Shown here: one piece after another, positions 20,301 to 30,144 of the stretch
Layout of the letters: every line of letters begins with the position of its first letter
Numbering within the stretch: position 1 is the stretch's first letter
Program-made: the position numbers and the translations under genes
The notes under the pieces: model-generated
What the model was told of the DNA's origin: nothing
Seen by the model: only the letters and a program-made list of their open reading frames with translations
Databases searched by the model: none
Origin: Dallia pectoralis
Taxonomy: Eukaryota; Chordata; Actinopteri; Esociformes; Umbridae
NCBI GenBank assembly: GCA_029465975.1
Contig: CM055744.1
Coordinates: 1,240,001 to 1,304,000 of the forward strand
Direction: 5' to 3'
DNA: 64,000 nucleotides

Positions 20301-20362
20301 CCCGTTCTGTAGAACATGGAAATAAATCCAAACAGATAAATGTAGATGTTTAGCATTGCCAT
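17334..20362 (-). CDS. MHC class II beta chain gene (exons 1-4)
   Basis: The encoded protein pairs with an alpha chain to present peptides to CD4 T cells. Four exons are recognisable on the minus strand: leader 20362-20302, beta-1 19968-19696, beta-2 19377-19096, and connecting peptide/transmembrane from 17614. Introns have GT-AG ends and all junctions are phase 1, the normal class II pattern. The 61-, 273- and 282-nt sizes of exons 1-3 are typical. Diagnostic features are the beta-1 cysteines (DQCKY and DSYCRHN), an N-glycosylation site (FNST), and the Ig-fold cysteines and tryptophan of beta-2. Exons 1-3 are intact. The 3' end is uncertain: an 82-bp element sits in the transmembrane exon, and no separate cytoplasmic exon was found. 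A DAB-type locus is likely, but locus naming needs a phylogeny. Confidence 0.9.
17410..17507. mobile_element. 82-bp MITE-like insertion with 8-bp target duplication
   Basis: CCAGAAGT occurs at 17410-17417 and 17500-17507 and brackets 82 bp. Near its two ends the segment has TTTATAAATC and TTTATAAATG, and it contains GCGTACG palindromic words. An 8-bp duplication fits the hAT superfamily. Insert plus duplicated site is exactly 90 bp, so the class II frame stays open. Confidence 0.7.
17508..17614 (-). CDS. MHC II beta exon 4 (connecting peptide and membrane segment)
   Basis: After the acceptor TTTTTTTCACAG the exon completes codon D and reads PSMPAFERNEIAIG followed by a hydrophobic span (ASGLVLGTIIALAGLIYY) and the basic stop-transfer LKKTSG. 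The start given here is the last base before the repeated ACTTCTGG; the open frame continues through the inserted element to 17334. The normal donor is not identifiable. Confidence 0.8.
17674..18362. repeat. Duplicated MITE segment, copy B (complete)
   Basis: It contains a TIR element at 17732-18332. The left end AGGCTACCTTCACACTGCAG matches the inverted right end AGGGCTACGTTCACACTGCAG. There is no transposase. Both flanks are shared with copy A at 16449-16937. Confidence 0.82.
18531..19089. repeat. 20-bp minisatellite in MHC II beta intron 3, about 28 copies
   Basis: The unit is TACCCCACGCTAACTCCCAT with few variants (CTTT, CTCA). The array begins about 18531 and runs directly into the exon 3 splice donor. 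On the coding strand each unit contains GGGGTAATGG, resembling a weak 5' splice site. Confidence 0.95.
19096..19377 (-). CDS. MHC II beta exon 3 (Ig-like beta-2 domain)
   Basis: The 282-nt exon starts EPYVRLSSV after the acceptor CTCTTTAG. It has a C1-set core (AMLTCSAYSFYPKTIRVSWL, then EKISCKVEHSS) and ends IDWG at G|GTAAGA (donor 19095-19090). The donor hexamer abuts the intronic 20-bp minisatellite. Confidence 0.93.
19696..19968 (-). CDS. MHC II beta exon 2 (peptide-binding beta-1 domain)
   Basis: The 273-nt exon follows the acceptor TTTCAG and ends at G|GTGAGC. It begins DGYYEYVLDQCKY, contains VEYIRFNSTVGEFVGYTEYG with the conserved glycosylation site, and ends with the RRAQVDSYCRHNAEIH helix region. 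Both disulfide cysteines are present. This is the polymorphic peptide-binding exon in fish. Confidence 0.93.
20302..20362 (-). CDS. MHC II beta exon 1 (signal peptide)
   Basis: The ATG at 20362 opens MAMLNIYIYLFGFISMFYRT, a hydrophobic leader, and ends phase 1 at G|GTAAGT (donor 20301-20296). Splicing to 19968 creates the GAT codon that starts the mature DGYYEY sequence. Confidence 0.85.
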
Positions 20363-20938
20363 GTTGGTGTGCTGAGGGTGACAGTGAAATAAACAGGTTA
20401 GTGGACAGAAATGTAACTATTGAGAAATGGGCCGGTCCTGTTGTACAAACACAACAAGTGTCACATGTTACCAGGCAGAAAAAAACTATGTTTTAAGCTG
20501 CTGAATAAAGATGGGGAACTTTATTACTGTTTGTTGAAAGACTATCTGGCTAATCAGTTTATTCACTCATGCGGTGGAAGAGGTACTTTCTCTGAAGTGA
20601 GGGAGAGTTCTGATAGGGGGTATGGAAGTGTTTAGTGTTTAGCTTTGCAGAGCCACCTCTGCTTGAGCTGTGTTTCCTTATCTACAGACAGGTGACAAAT
20701 GAAAGGAAAAACCATCATAAAGTGACCCAGTAAGGTGTGGTGCCACAAACCACCTGACCAGCTTCAATGTGCCTCGGCCCCTATGTGTAAGTCGTCGAAA
20801 TGAAGGACAATGTGAAGATGTGCAATTGTGCAGTTTAAGATTGTAAAACTCATCATTCTGCAAAGTTTACATAAAATAATGTCATTGATGTCTGATCAGT
20901 AGGACTTATATAGGGAGATAGGTACTCAATGGCATGCT

Positions 20939-20972
20939 TTGAGTCTGTACACACACACACACACACACGTGT
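20939..20972. repeat. (CA)n microsatellite
   Basis: A short dinucleotide tract just upstream of the Tc1-like relic. Confidence 0.85.
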
Positions 20973-21755
20973 GCATACGCTACACACATACATTACACAC
21001 ACCCATACACAATATGGACGAAAGTATGGGGACACACCTACAGCAGCATGTAAAACATCTTATTCTAAATCCATAGACATTAGAATTCAGTTGGTGCACC
21101 CTATGCAGCTATAACAACTTCTACTCCTCTGGGAAGGCTTTTTACAAGATGTTGGATTGTGTCTGTTGGAATTGATGCCTTCTCTTACAGAAGAGCATTG
21201 GTGAGGTCAGACACTGATGTTGGACAAGAAGCACTGGCTCAAAATCTTTGTTCTAGTTATTCCAAAGGTGTTCGATAAGTTTTAAGTCAGGGCTCTGTGC
21301 GGGCCAGTCAAGTTCTACCACAAGTTCTACCACACTAAACGCATCCAACAATATCTTTATGGACCTTGCTTTGTACTCTTGGGGCACAGTCATGCGGAAA
21401 CAGAAAAAGGCCTTCCTTAAACTTTTCTCACATAGTTGGAAGCATAGAAATCTCCAAAATGTTTTGGTAAGCTTTTCCTTTCAGTGGAACTAAGTGGCCC
21501 AGGCCAACACCAGAAAAACAACCCCACAGCATTATCTTTCCTCCACCAAACTTCACAATGCAGTCAGGTAGGAAACATTCTCCTGGCATTCGCTAAACCC
21601 AGACTCATCCATCAGACTTTTAAATAGAAAAGGGTGATTCTTCACTCCACAGAACACTTTTCTACTGCTCCTGAGTCCAGTGGACTCTGTAACTCTACAT
21701 GGTTTGCCACTTCTTGGCTAAGTTGCTGTGGTTCCTAAACGCTTTCACTTAATAC

Positions 21756-22257
21756 TATCAGGCTCCACGCATGGGATAGACCCAGATGCAGACACGGACA
21801 CAGTGAGTATTACTATGCAGTTCGTTTAATGAAGAATCGTCAGGCAGGCAGAGGTTCGGTACACAGGCTGGCAATGACGGTACAGACAGGAGTCAGGCGG
21901 AGAGAGGTCAGGCAGGCAGAGGTCCGGTACACAGGCTGGCGATGACGGTACAGACAGGAGTCAGGCGGAGAAGGGTCAGGCAGGCAGAGGTTCGGTACAC
22001 AGGCTGGCGATGACGGTACAGGCAGACGGCAGGCTGAGAGAGGTCCAAGGACGAGCAGGCGTCGGAAGGATAACAGGAGCAGAACTGATAACAAGAACAG
22101 GGAATCAATGCAGGAACGCTCGGTAGGAACACACAAGACGAACTGGCATTGAGGGAGCCCAGACACACAGACTAAATACCCTCCACTAATGAGAAGGTGA
22201 CAGAAAACACCTGGAGTGGGCGGACCTAATACAGGTAAACACCATTAGGTCGTGACA
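21756..22257 (-). mobile_element. Solo LTR inserted in the Tc1-like relic
   Basis: AATAC at 21751-21755 and 22258-22262 is a 5-bp target duplication. On the minus strand the insert begins TGTCACGACC and ends GGAGCCTGATA. It contains TATTTAG and ATTAAA signals and two and a half copies of a repeat of about 70 bp (21841-22040, word CAGGCAGGCAGAGGT). No internal retroelement sequence is present, so this is a recombination-derived solo LTR. Confidence 0.82.
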
Positions 22258-22361
22258 AATACCACTTTTAGTTATAGCAAAAATACCACTTATAGTTGAT
22301 CGTGGAATACCTAGGAACGATGAAATTTCACAAACTGACTTGTTGCAATGGTGGCATCACA

Positions 22362-22676
22362 GTACCACTATCACAGTACCACTATCACAGTACCGCTATC
22401 ACAGTACCACTATTACAGTACCACTATTACAGTACCCCTATTGCAGTACCCCCATTACAGTACCCCCATTACAGTACCCCTAATACAGTACCCCTATTAC
22501 AGTACCCCTATTACAGTAGCACTATTACAGTAGCACTATTACAGTACCACTATTACAGTAGCACTATTACTGTACCACTATTACAGTACCACTATTACAG
22601 TACCACTAATACAGTACCCCTATTACAGTAGCGCTATTACAGTAGCGCTATTACAGTACCGCTATTACAGTACCAC
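22362..22676. repeat. 14-bp minisatellite CAGTACCACTATTA
   Basis: About 22 copies with CCA, CCC, GCA and GCG variants lie within the Tc1-like relic. A short inverted piece of the same repeat (TACTGTAATAGCGGTACTG) lies at 22767-22800, at the far side of the relic. Confidence 0.92.
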
Positions 22677-22803
22677 ACTCATATTCAGTGAGCTCTTTAG
22701 AACGACCCATTCTTTCACAAATGTTTGTAAAGGCAGACTGCATGGCTAGGTGCTTGATTTCATGCACTACTGTAATAGCGGTACTGTAATAGGGGTACTG
22801 CAC

Positions 22804-23115
22804 TCAAAGATCCTTCCAAATTGTTCTATTTTTTCATCAACTACTGAGTAAAAAATAAAAGAACATCAATACACAGTAATGGCAGCTTGAAAGACTAACC
22901 AGTCTGGAAAAAAATATTTTGAAATAAATTGAATTCAAAAGAAAATCAACACCCCAGCTGGACAAAGACAGTAAATGTTACGAGGCTAAGATAGCCACAG
23001 AAAGCAAAACTAGGAACACAGAAGATGACTCAAAGTAACTCCTCAAGGAAACCACAAAACGAACTGGCAACTGAAACAAACAAAGATGACTGATTAAGTA
23101 GATGGGAATACGAGG
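22804..23115. other. Spacer without recognisable feature
   Basis: AT-rich DNA. I see no gene, promoter or transposon end. Confidence 0.4.
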
Positions 23116-23138
23116 GGTTGGGAGACCTGGTGAGGGTG

Positions 23139-23755
23139 AGACACAAGATAACACACGTGAGTGAGCCAAAAGATAACACACGTGAGTGAGACACAAGATA
23201 ACACACGTGAGTGAGACACAAGATAACACACGTGAGTGAGACACAAGATAACACACGTGAGTGAGACAAAAGATAACACACGAGAGTGAGACAAAAGATA
23301 ACACAAGTGAGTGTGACAAAAGATAACACACGTGAGTGAGACACAAGATAACACACGTGAGTGAGACACAAGATAACACACATGGGTGAGACACAAGATA
23401 ACACACGTGAGTGAGACACAAGATAACACACGTGAGTGAGACACAAGATAACACACGTGAGTGAGACACAAGATAACACACGTGAGTGAGACAAAAGATA
23501 ACACACGAGAGTGAGACAAAAGATAACACAAGTGAGTGTGACAAAAGATAACACACGTGAGTGAGACACAAGATAACACACATGGATGAGACACAAGATA
23601 ACACACGTGAGTGAGACACAAGATAACACACGTGAGTGAGACAAAAGATAACACACGAGAGTGAGACACAAGATAACACACGAGAGTGAGACACAAGATA
23701 ACACACGTGTGTGAGACACAAGATAACACACGTGAGTGAGACAAAAGTGTGAAAG
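23139..23755. repeat. 25-bp minisatellite GAGTGAGACACAAGATAACACACGT
   Basis: About 25 copies with regular variants (AAAA for CACA, CGAGA for CGTGA). Because 25 is not a multiple of 3, all three minus frames stay open with the same CVSLTCVILC-like peptide shifted; these are not genes. Confidence 0.94.
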
Positions 23756-23759
23756 CCAG

Positions 23760-24505
23760 TTAGGTTGTGACAATGACGGACAGAAAAAACACCTTGATAG
23801 ACTAGACATTTTCATTTTTTCACAGCTAGTATAAATAATGACACCTGTGAGAAACAGGGGTCAAACCAAACGTAGACGTCAGCTAGCAGTGTGACCGTAA
23901 CTCCAGTTGACCTCTCGATGACTGTCCTCCCGAAATACATGTACGCCGGAGACAAGTCTAAAAATCAACTTGCTTCAATCATATCTAAAACATGTGAGCA
24001 TTTCACATATTGCTGAAAGTAACAACAAAATCTGTGAGTTCACAAAATCTGATATGTTTAATAAATCAATTTTAAAAAATGCTCATCTATCACACTGAAT
24101 AAACTGGCATATACACTAGAGAGCCAACACAGTAGGACCACTCATTGAATATCATTGATCATGACAATAAAACTTTGAATCTGAATCTGAATCATCTCCT
24201 AACAAAGACACATGTCATGGTCTATGTATATTTGATGCTTATGGAACAATCAGTTCTCGTAGTCAACATGCTGGATGCAAAAGTAAAGACCAGAGGAACT
24301 TAAACAAAGGTCAAATTGATATGGCCATACAAAGGGACAAAGTTTGTAGGGTTCTGCTGGTTAGCAGTGGTGAGGAACTACTGACAGTGATCCAAGGAGG
24401 AACAAACCACAAACCGGCGACAGGGTGTTGGGCGTCAGAGGCTCATCAATATGCGAGGGCAACAAAGGCTATCCTGGGGAAGTGATGCCACCAGGAGGAG
24501 TGTGA
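23760..24505. other. Spacer without recognisable feature
   Basis: No coding exon or element end was recognised. Confidence 0.4.
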
Positions 24506-24509
24506 TGGT

Positions 24510-25520
24510 CCATAGATATGAACAGAGGAGTGTGGGGTGCTGCTGACTAAAATAAGGAGACACAACAATACATAGATATGAACAGAGGAGTGTGGGGTGC
24601 AGCTGACTAAAATAAGGAGACACAACAATACATAGATATGGACAGAGGAGTGTGGGGTGGAGCTGACTAAAATAAGGAGACACAACAATACATAGATATG
24701 GACAGAGGAGTGTGGGGTGCAGCTGACTAAAATAAGGAGACACAACAATACATAGATATGGACAGAGGAGTGTGGGGTGCAGCTGACTAAAATAAGGAGA
24801 CAACAATACATAAATATGAACAGAGGAGTGTGGGGTGCAGCTGACTAAAACCGGGAGACACAACAATACATAGATATGGACAGAGGAGTGTGGGTGCAGC
24901 TGACTAAAATAAGGAGACACAACAATACATAGATATGGACAGAGGAGTGTGGGGTGCAGCCGACTAAAATAAAGAGACACAACAATACATAGATATGAAC
25001 AGAGGAGTGTGGGGTGCAGCTGACTAAAATAAGGAGACACAACAATACATAGATATGGACAGAGGAGTGTGGGGTGCAGCTGACTAATATAAGGAGACAC
25101 AACAATACATAGATATGGACAGAGGAGTGTGGAGTGGAGCTGACTAAAATAAGGAGACACAACAATACATAGATATGGACAGAGGAGTGTGGGGTGGAGC
25201 TGACTAAAATAAGGAGACAACAATACATAGATATGAACAGAGGAGTGTGGGGTGCAGCTGACTAAAATAAGGAGACAACAATACATAGATATGGACAGAG
25301 GAGTGTGGGGTGCAGCTGACTAAAATAAGGAGACACAACATTACATAGATATGGACAGAGGAGTGTGGGGTGGAGCTGACTAAAATAAGGAGACACAACA
25401 ATACATAGATATGGACAGAGGAGTGTGGGGTGCAGCTGACTAAAATAAGGAGACACAACAATACATAGATATGGACAGAGGAGTGTGGGGTGCAGCTGAC
25501 TAAAATAATGACACACAACA
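24510..25520. repeat. 60-bp minisatellite, about 17 copies
   Basis: The unit holds GAGGAGTGTGGGGTGCAGCT, GACTAAAATAAGGAGACACA and ACAATACATAGATATGGACA. Small indels (loss of CA, loss of a G) occur in some units. Minus-strand open frames (LVSCTPHSSVHIYVLL) are a by-product of the 60-bp period. Confidence 0.95.
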
Positions 25521-25910
25521 ATTGAGCATATCTAGGACCGCGCTGGACCAACCAATCCGATCCATGGGGACTTCACCGTGCTATTTAGAGGACCTGAATG
25601 ATCTGCTGCAATTGCATTGGTGCCAGACAACACAGGACACCTTCACGAGTCTTGAATAGTCCTGGTCTGGATGGGTTGGGCTGGGCTGTCTAGGTGGCAC
25701 ACATGTTAGACAGGCCATAATGTTTTGTGTATTGGTGGTCATCCTGAACTTTAACTTGTCATTGCTCTTATTTGCACAACTGTATATACAATTACATTTT
25801 GCTCTACATACTGCTTTTTGCACATTCTGAAATCTGCTCAAATATGCTGGGGGCTTATAGATATTTACAGACAGGGTCCTGTATGCTGGGGCCTTCCAGA
25901 TATTTTCTAG
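25521..25910. other. Spacer without recognisable feature
   Basis: No gene is supported between the 60-bp and 30-bp arrays. Confidence 0.4.
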
Positions 25911-25914
25911 ATAT

Positions 25915-26340
25915 TCTCTAGTCAGCTGCTACACCACTACTGATTCTCTAGTCAGCACCTACACCACTACTGATTCTCTAGTCAGCTCCTACACTACTAC
26001 TGATTCTCTAGTCAGCTGCTACACCACTACTGATTCTCTAGTCAGCTGCTACACCACTACTGTTTCTCTAGTCAGCTGCTACACCACTACTGTTTCTCTA
26101 GTCAGCTGCTACACCACTACTGTTTCTCTAGTCAGCTCCTACACCACTACTGATTCTCTAGTCAGCACCTACACCACTACTGTTTCTCTAGTCAGCTGCT
26201 ACACCACTACTGTTTCACTAGTCAGCTCCTACACCACTACTGATTCTCTAGTCAGCTCCTACACCACTACTGTTTCACTAGTCAGCTCCTACACCACTAC
26301 TGTTTCACTAGTCAGCTGCTACACCACTACTGTTTCTCTG
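25915..26340. repeat. 30-bp minisatellite, about 14 copies
   Basis: The unit reads TCTCTAGTCAGCTGCTACAC then CACTACTGAT, with GCTGCT/GCTCCT/GCACCT and GATT/GTTT variants and no indels. Confidence 0.95.
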
Positions 26341-27045
26341 GTCTGGTCTGTTTACAGTCAAATCTTCCTCATTCTAATTCTCATTCTTGGTTCAAACAAG
26401 AGAAGTGGTTGGTTACACTTCCTTTATTCAAAGGCTCTGGTTTGGAAAGTCCCTTCCCTGTTCTTTTTATCTGCCAATAGGTAGATTTTATTTGCATCAC
26501 CTGTTGCTAGGGAGATGGGTAATCCAATTGAACAGTGTGTTGAGAATGGAGACAATGTAGACAAAAATGAACGAGCAGGAATGGCAAAGTCTCCCCCTAG
26601 TGGACATGAGTGTCTGTTACAACAAGATGTTTCCATACTATGGCCAGTTTTTTGCCAAAGAGGACTTTGCATTTGTTAATCTGAGGCCAATTTGTACTGG
26701 TTAATAAAATACACTGATTTACTTAATCATGGAAGCAATACCCTCCCCGGGAATCATCACCTTAACGTGGTGGAGAGGTTTGTGTGCCCCTATGAACCTG
26801 AGGGCTGGGTTGTCTGGAGCTTCATGCTCCTGGTAGGGTTTCCCAAGGCAAAGTGGTCTCAGGCGAGGGGCCAGACTAAGAATGGTTCACCAAGACCCCA
26901 TGAAAGATAGAGGGAAAAGGAGCGAGACCCTGCCTGGAGGAAGCCCAGGGCCCTCGTCTGGAGCCAGGCCCAGACGGCGGGCTCGCGAGCGTCTGGTGGC
27001 CGGGTTTGCCACGGAGCCCGGCCGGGCACAGCCCGAACGAGATAC

Positions 27046-27939
27046 GTGGCATCTCTCTCCTCTCCATCCTGTGGGCCCACCACTCACAGGAACAACCGCA
27101 GGGGTCGGGTGCGCTGTCATATGGGTGACAGTGAAGGTGGGGGGTCTCGACGGATCAGACCCGGGCGGCAGAAGCTTGCTTTGGGGACGTGGAACGTCAC
27201 CTCACTGGGGGGGAAGGAGCCAGAACTTGTGCGTGAGGTGGAGCGATACCAGTTGGATCTGGTGGGACTTACCTCTACGCACAACCGTGGCTCTGGAACC
27301 TTACTCCTGGATAGGGGTTGGACTCTGTTCTTCTCTGGAGTTGCCCAGGGTGAGAGGCGGCGGGCTGGTGTGGGGATACTCATGAGCCCACGTCTGAGCA
27401 CGGCGGTGTTGGAGTTTACCCCGGTGGATGAGAGGTTTGCCTCCCTACGCCTAAGGGTGGTGGGGGGGGAAACTCTGACTGTTGTTTGTGCTTATGCACC
27501 AAACAGCAGTTCGGAGTATTCAGCCTTCTTGGAGACCCTGAAGGGAGTCCTATATAGGGCTCCAGTAGGGGACTCCATCATTCTGCTGGGAGACTTCAAC
27601 GCACATGTGGGCAACGATGGAGACACCTGGAGAGGCGTGATTGGGAGGAACGGCCTCCCTGATCTAAACCCGAGCGGTCGTTTGTTATTGGACTTCTGTG
27701 CTAGTCATGGATTGTCTATAACAAACACCATGTTCGAACATAAGGAGGCGCATAAGTGTACATGGTACCAGAGCACCCTAGGCCGAAGGTCAATGATCGA
27801 TTTTGTGATCGTATCGGCTGATCTAAGGCCGCATGTTTTGGACACTCGGGTGAAGAGAGGGGCAGAGCTGTCAACTGATCACCATCTGGTAGTGAGTTGG
27901 ATCAGACTTTGGACAGACCAGGTAAGCCCAAACGGGTAG
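27046..27939 (+). CDS. LINE endonuclease domain ORF
   Basis: An exonuclease-endonuclease-phosphatase fold is indicated by LGTWNVTSLGG near the N terminus, the catalytic GDFNAHVGNDGD region, and the terminal STDHHLVVS corresponding to the SDH motif. This enzyme nicks target DNA for target-primed reverse transcription. The frame is lost after DHHLVVSWI; sense continues in the next frame at about 27897. The start is a convenient in-frame codon, since the true 5' end of the protein is unclear. Confidence 0.85.
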   Translation: MASLSSPSCGPTTHRNNRRGRVRCHMGDSEGGGSRRIRPGRQKLALGTWNVTSLGGKEPELVREVERYQLDLVGLTSTHNRGSGTLLLDRGWTLFFSGVAQGERRRAGVGILMSPRLSTAVLEFTPVDERFASLRLRVVGGETLTVVCAYAPNSSSEYSAFLETLKGVLYRAPVGDSIILLGDFNAHVGNDGDTWRGVIGRNGLPDLNPSGRLLLDFCASHGLSITNTMFEHKEAHKCTWYQSTLGRRSMIDFVIVSADLRPHVLDTRVKRGAELSTDHHLVVSWIRLWTDQVSPNG

Positions 27940-28853
27940 TGCGGGTGAACTGGGAACGTCTGGAGGAGGCCCCTGTCCGAAAGATCTTCAACTCACACCT
28001 CCGGCGGAGCTTTTCAGGCATCCCTGTGGAGGTTGGGGGCATTGAACCTGAGTGGGCAATGTTCAAAGCTTCTATTGCTGAAGCTGCGGCGGTGAGCTGT
28101 GGTCTCAAGGTCCTAGGTGCCTCAAGGGGTGGTAACCCTAGAACACCGTGGTGGACCACGGTGGTCAGGGAAGCTGTCCGACTGAAGAAGGAGGCCTTCA
28201 GGGATATGCTATCCCTGGGGACTCCGGAGGCAGTTGCAGGGTACCAACAGGCCCGAAGGGCTGCAGCCGCTGCCGTGTCAGAGGCAAAGCAGCGGGTGTG
28301 GGAGAAGTTTGGAGAAGCTATGGAGAAGGACTTTCGGTCGGCACCAAAATGCTTCTGGAAAACCGTTCGGCACCTCAGAAGGGGAAAACGGGGAACCATC
28401 CAAGCTGTGTACAGTAAGGATGGGACACTGTTGACCTCAACTGATGATGTGATCGGGCGCTGGAAAGAGCATTTTGAGGAGCTCCTGAATCCGACCTACA
28501 CGCCCTCTAGTACAGAGGCAGAGCTGGAGGCTGATGGAGGGTCATCGTCAGTTTCCCTGGGGGAAGTCGCTGAGGTAGTCAAACAACTCCACAGTGGCAA
28601 AGCCCCAGGGACTGATGAGATTCGTCCAGAAATGCTAAAAGCTTTGGGTGGGGAAGGGCTGTCTTGGTTGACACGCCTCTTCAACATTGCATGGAAGTCT
28701 GGGACAGTGCCAGAGGAGTGGCAGACCGGGGTGGTGGTTCCCCTCTTTAAAAGGGGGACCAGAGAGTGTGTGCCAATTACAGAGGTATCACACTCCTCAG
28801 CCTCCCTGGTAAAGTGTACTCCAAAGTGCTGGAAAGGAGGGTTCGGCCAATAG
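27897..28853 (+). pseudogene. LINE linker and RT N-terminal region, shifted frame
   Basis: Continues the LINE protein in a second frame: a basic linker with QARRAAAAAVSEAKQRVWE, then the RT fingers region with LHSGKAPGTDEIRPEMLKAL and WQTGVVVPLFKRG. A further frameshift occurs near 28766, where the expected CANYRGITLLS sequence is in another frame. Confidence 0.82.
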
Positions 28854-28915
28854 TCGAACCTCAGATTGAAGAGGAACAATGCGGTTTTCGTCCTGGCCGG
28901 GAACCACGGACCAGC
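28766..28915 (+). pseudogene. LINE RT segment in third frame
   Basis: Encodes CANYRGITLLSLPGKVYSKV and VRPIVEPQIEEEQCGFRPGR, a conserved RT stretch. The frame then slips again near 28880-28915 to the one that holds the catalytic core. Confidence 0.78.
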
Positions 28916-29844
28916 TCTTTACTCTCGCAAGGATCCTGGAGGGGGCCTGGGAGTATGCCCATCCAGTCTACATGTGTTTTGTGGATCTGGAGAAGGCGTA
29001 TGACCGGGTACCCCGGGATCTTTTGTGGGAGGTGCTGCGGGAGTATGGGGTGAGGGGGTCTCTTCTCAGGGCCATCCAATCTCTGTACGCTCAAAGCATG
29101 AGCTGTGTCCGTGTCCTCGGCAGTAAGTCGGATTCGTTCCCGGTGGGGGTTGGCCTCCGCCAGGGCTGCGCTTTGTCACCAATCCTGTTTGTAATATTCA
29201 TGGACAGGATATCAAGGCGTAGTCATGGGAAGGAGGGGTTCCCGTTCGGTGGGCTGATGGTCACATCACTGCTTTTTGCGGATGATGTGGTCCTGATGGC
29301 CTCATCGGTCGGTGACCTTCAGCACTCACTGGATCGGTTCGCAGCCGAGTGTGAAGCGGCTGGGATGAGGGTTAGCACCTCTAAATCTGAGGCCATGACT
29401 CTCAGCAGGAAACCGGTGGAGTGCCTACTCCGGGTAGGGAATGAGTCCTTACTCCAAGTGAAGGAGTTCAAGTACCTCGGGGTCCTGTTCGCGAGTGAGG
29501 GAACAATGGAGCGGGAGTTTGGTCGGAGGATCGGAGCAGCGGGGGCGGTGTTGCATTCACTTCACCGCACCGTTGTGACGAAAAGAGAGCTGAGCCGAAA
29601 GGCAAAGCTCTCGATCTACCGGTCAATCTTTGTTCCTACCCTCACCTATGGTCATGAAAGCTGGGTCATGGCCGAAAGAACGAGATCGCGGGTACAAGCG
29701 GCCGAAATGGGTTTTCTCAGAAAGGTGGCTGGCCTCTCCCTTAGGGATAGGGTGAGAAGCTCAGTCATCCGAGAGGAACTCGGAGTAGAGCCGCTGCTCC
29801 TTTGCATAGAAAGGAGCCAGTTGAGGTGGTTCGGCATCTTGTAA
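28879..29844 (+). pseudogene. LINE reverse transcriptase core
   Basis: Holds FVDLEKAYDRVPRDLLWEVL (palm motif A), the GLRQGCALSPILF motif, and the catalytic LFADDVVLMA at about 29273-29302, followed by the thumb region FKYLGVLF. All catalytic residues are present in this fragment, but it is out of frame with its neighbours, so the copy is not functional. Confidence 0.87.
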
Positions 29845-30062
29845 GAATGCCACCTGGGCGCCTCCCTAGAGAGGTGTTCCAGGCACGTCCAGCTGGGAGG
29901 AGACCTCGGGGAAGACCCAGGACTAGGTGGAGAAATTATATCTCCACACTGGCCTGGGAACGCCTCGGGATTCCCCAGTCAGAGCTGGCTAATGTTGCCC
30001 GGGAAAGGGAAGTTTGGGGTCCCCTGCTAGAGCTGCTACCCCCGCGACCCGACCCCGGATAA
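29802..30062 (+). pseudogene. LINE C-terminal segment, fourth frame
   Basis: Encodes VRHLVRMPPGRLPREVFQAR and RPRTRWRNYISTLAWERLGI, the typical C terminus of this LINE family, ending at a stop just before the 3' terminus. Confidence 0.8.
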
Positions 30063-30144
30063 GCGGTTGAAGATGAGTGATGAGATGAGTGAGTGTGTTT
30101 ATAAACATTAAAAAGTTATATTTTAAACACAAATGTTTAATAAT

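Larger units (their letters stand above)
21008..22766 (-). mobile_element. Tc1-like transposon relic, interrupted
   Basis: The left end (ATATGGACGAAAGTATGGGGACA) and the right region (GACCCATTCTTTCACAAATG...GCATGGCTAGGTGCTTG) match the other Tc1-like copy at 53085-54222. Minus-strand fragments resemble the transposase C terminus (LDWPAQSPDL-like near 21290). The copy is split by a solo LTR at 21756-22257 and by a 14-bp minisatellite, and is not coding. Confidence 0.8.
26743..30097 (+). mobile_element. Non-LTR retrotransposon (LINE), near full length, frameshifted
   Basis: It begins about 26743 (CCTCCCCGGGAATCATCACC) and ends with AAGCGGTTGAAGATGAGTGA plus a short GATGAGT-rich tail at about 30097. 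It encodes an apurinic-type endonuclease domain followed by reverse transcriptase, in four successive frames, so at least three frameshifts inactivate it. Features include LGTWNVTSL and GDFNAHVG for the endonuclease, and QGCALSPILF and LFADDVVLMA for the reverse transcriptase. An antisense 3' fragment of the same family is at 45025-45280. The clade (I/Nimb or RTE-like) is not resolved here. Confidence 0.92.

Noticed and set aside
22978..25551. Cysteine- and leucine-rich minus-strand ORFs resembling membrane proteins
   Set aside because: They are translations of 25-bp and 60-bp minisatellites; the same peptide appears in shifted frames.
23139..26340. CRISPR-like repeat arrays
   Set aside because: Units are contiguous, with no unique spacers, and lie in a eukaryotic genome.
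26743..26890. HDV-like ribozyme at the LINE 5' end
   Set aside because: A CACC...GGTG hairpin is present, but I could not pair the strands needed for the nested double pseudoknot by eye.
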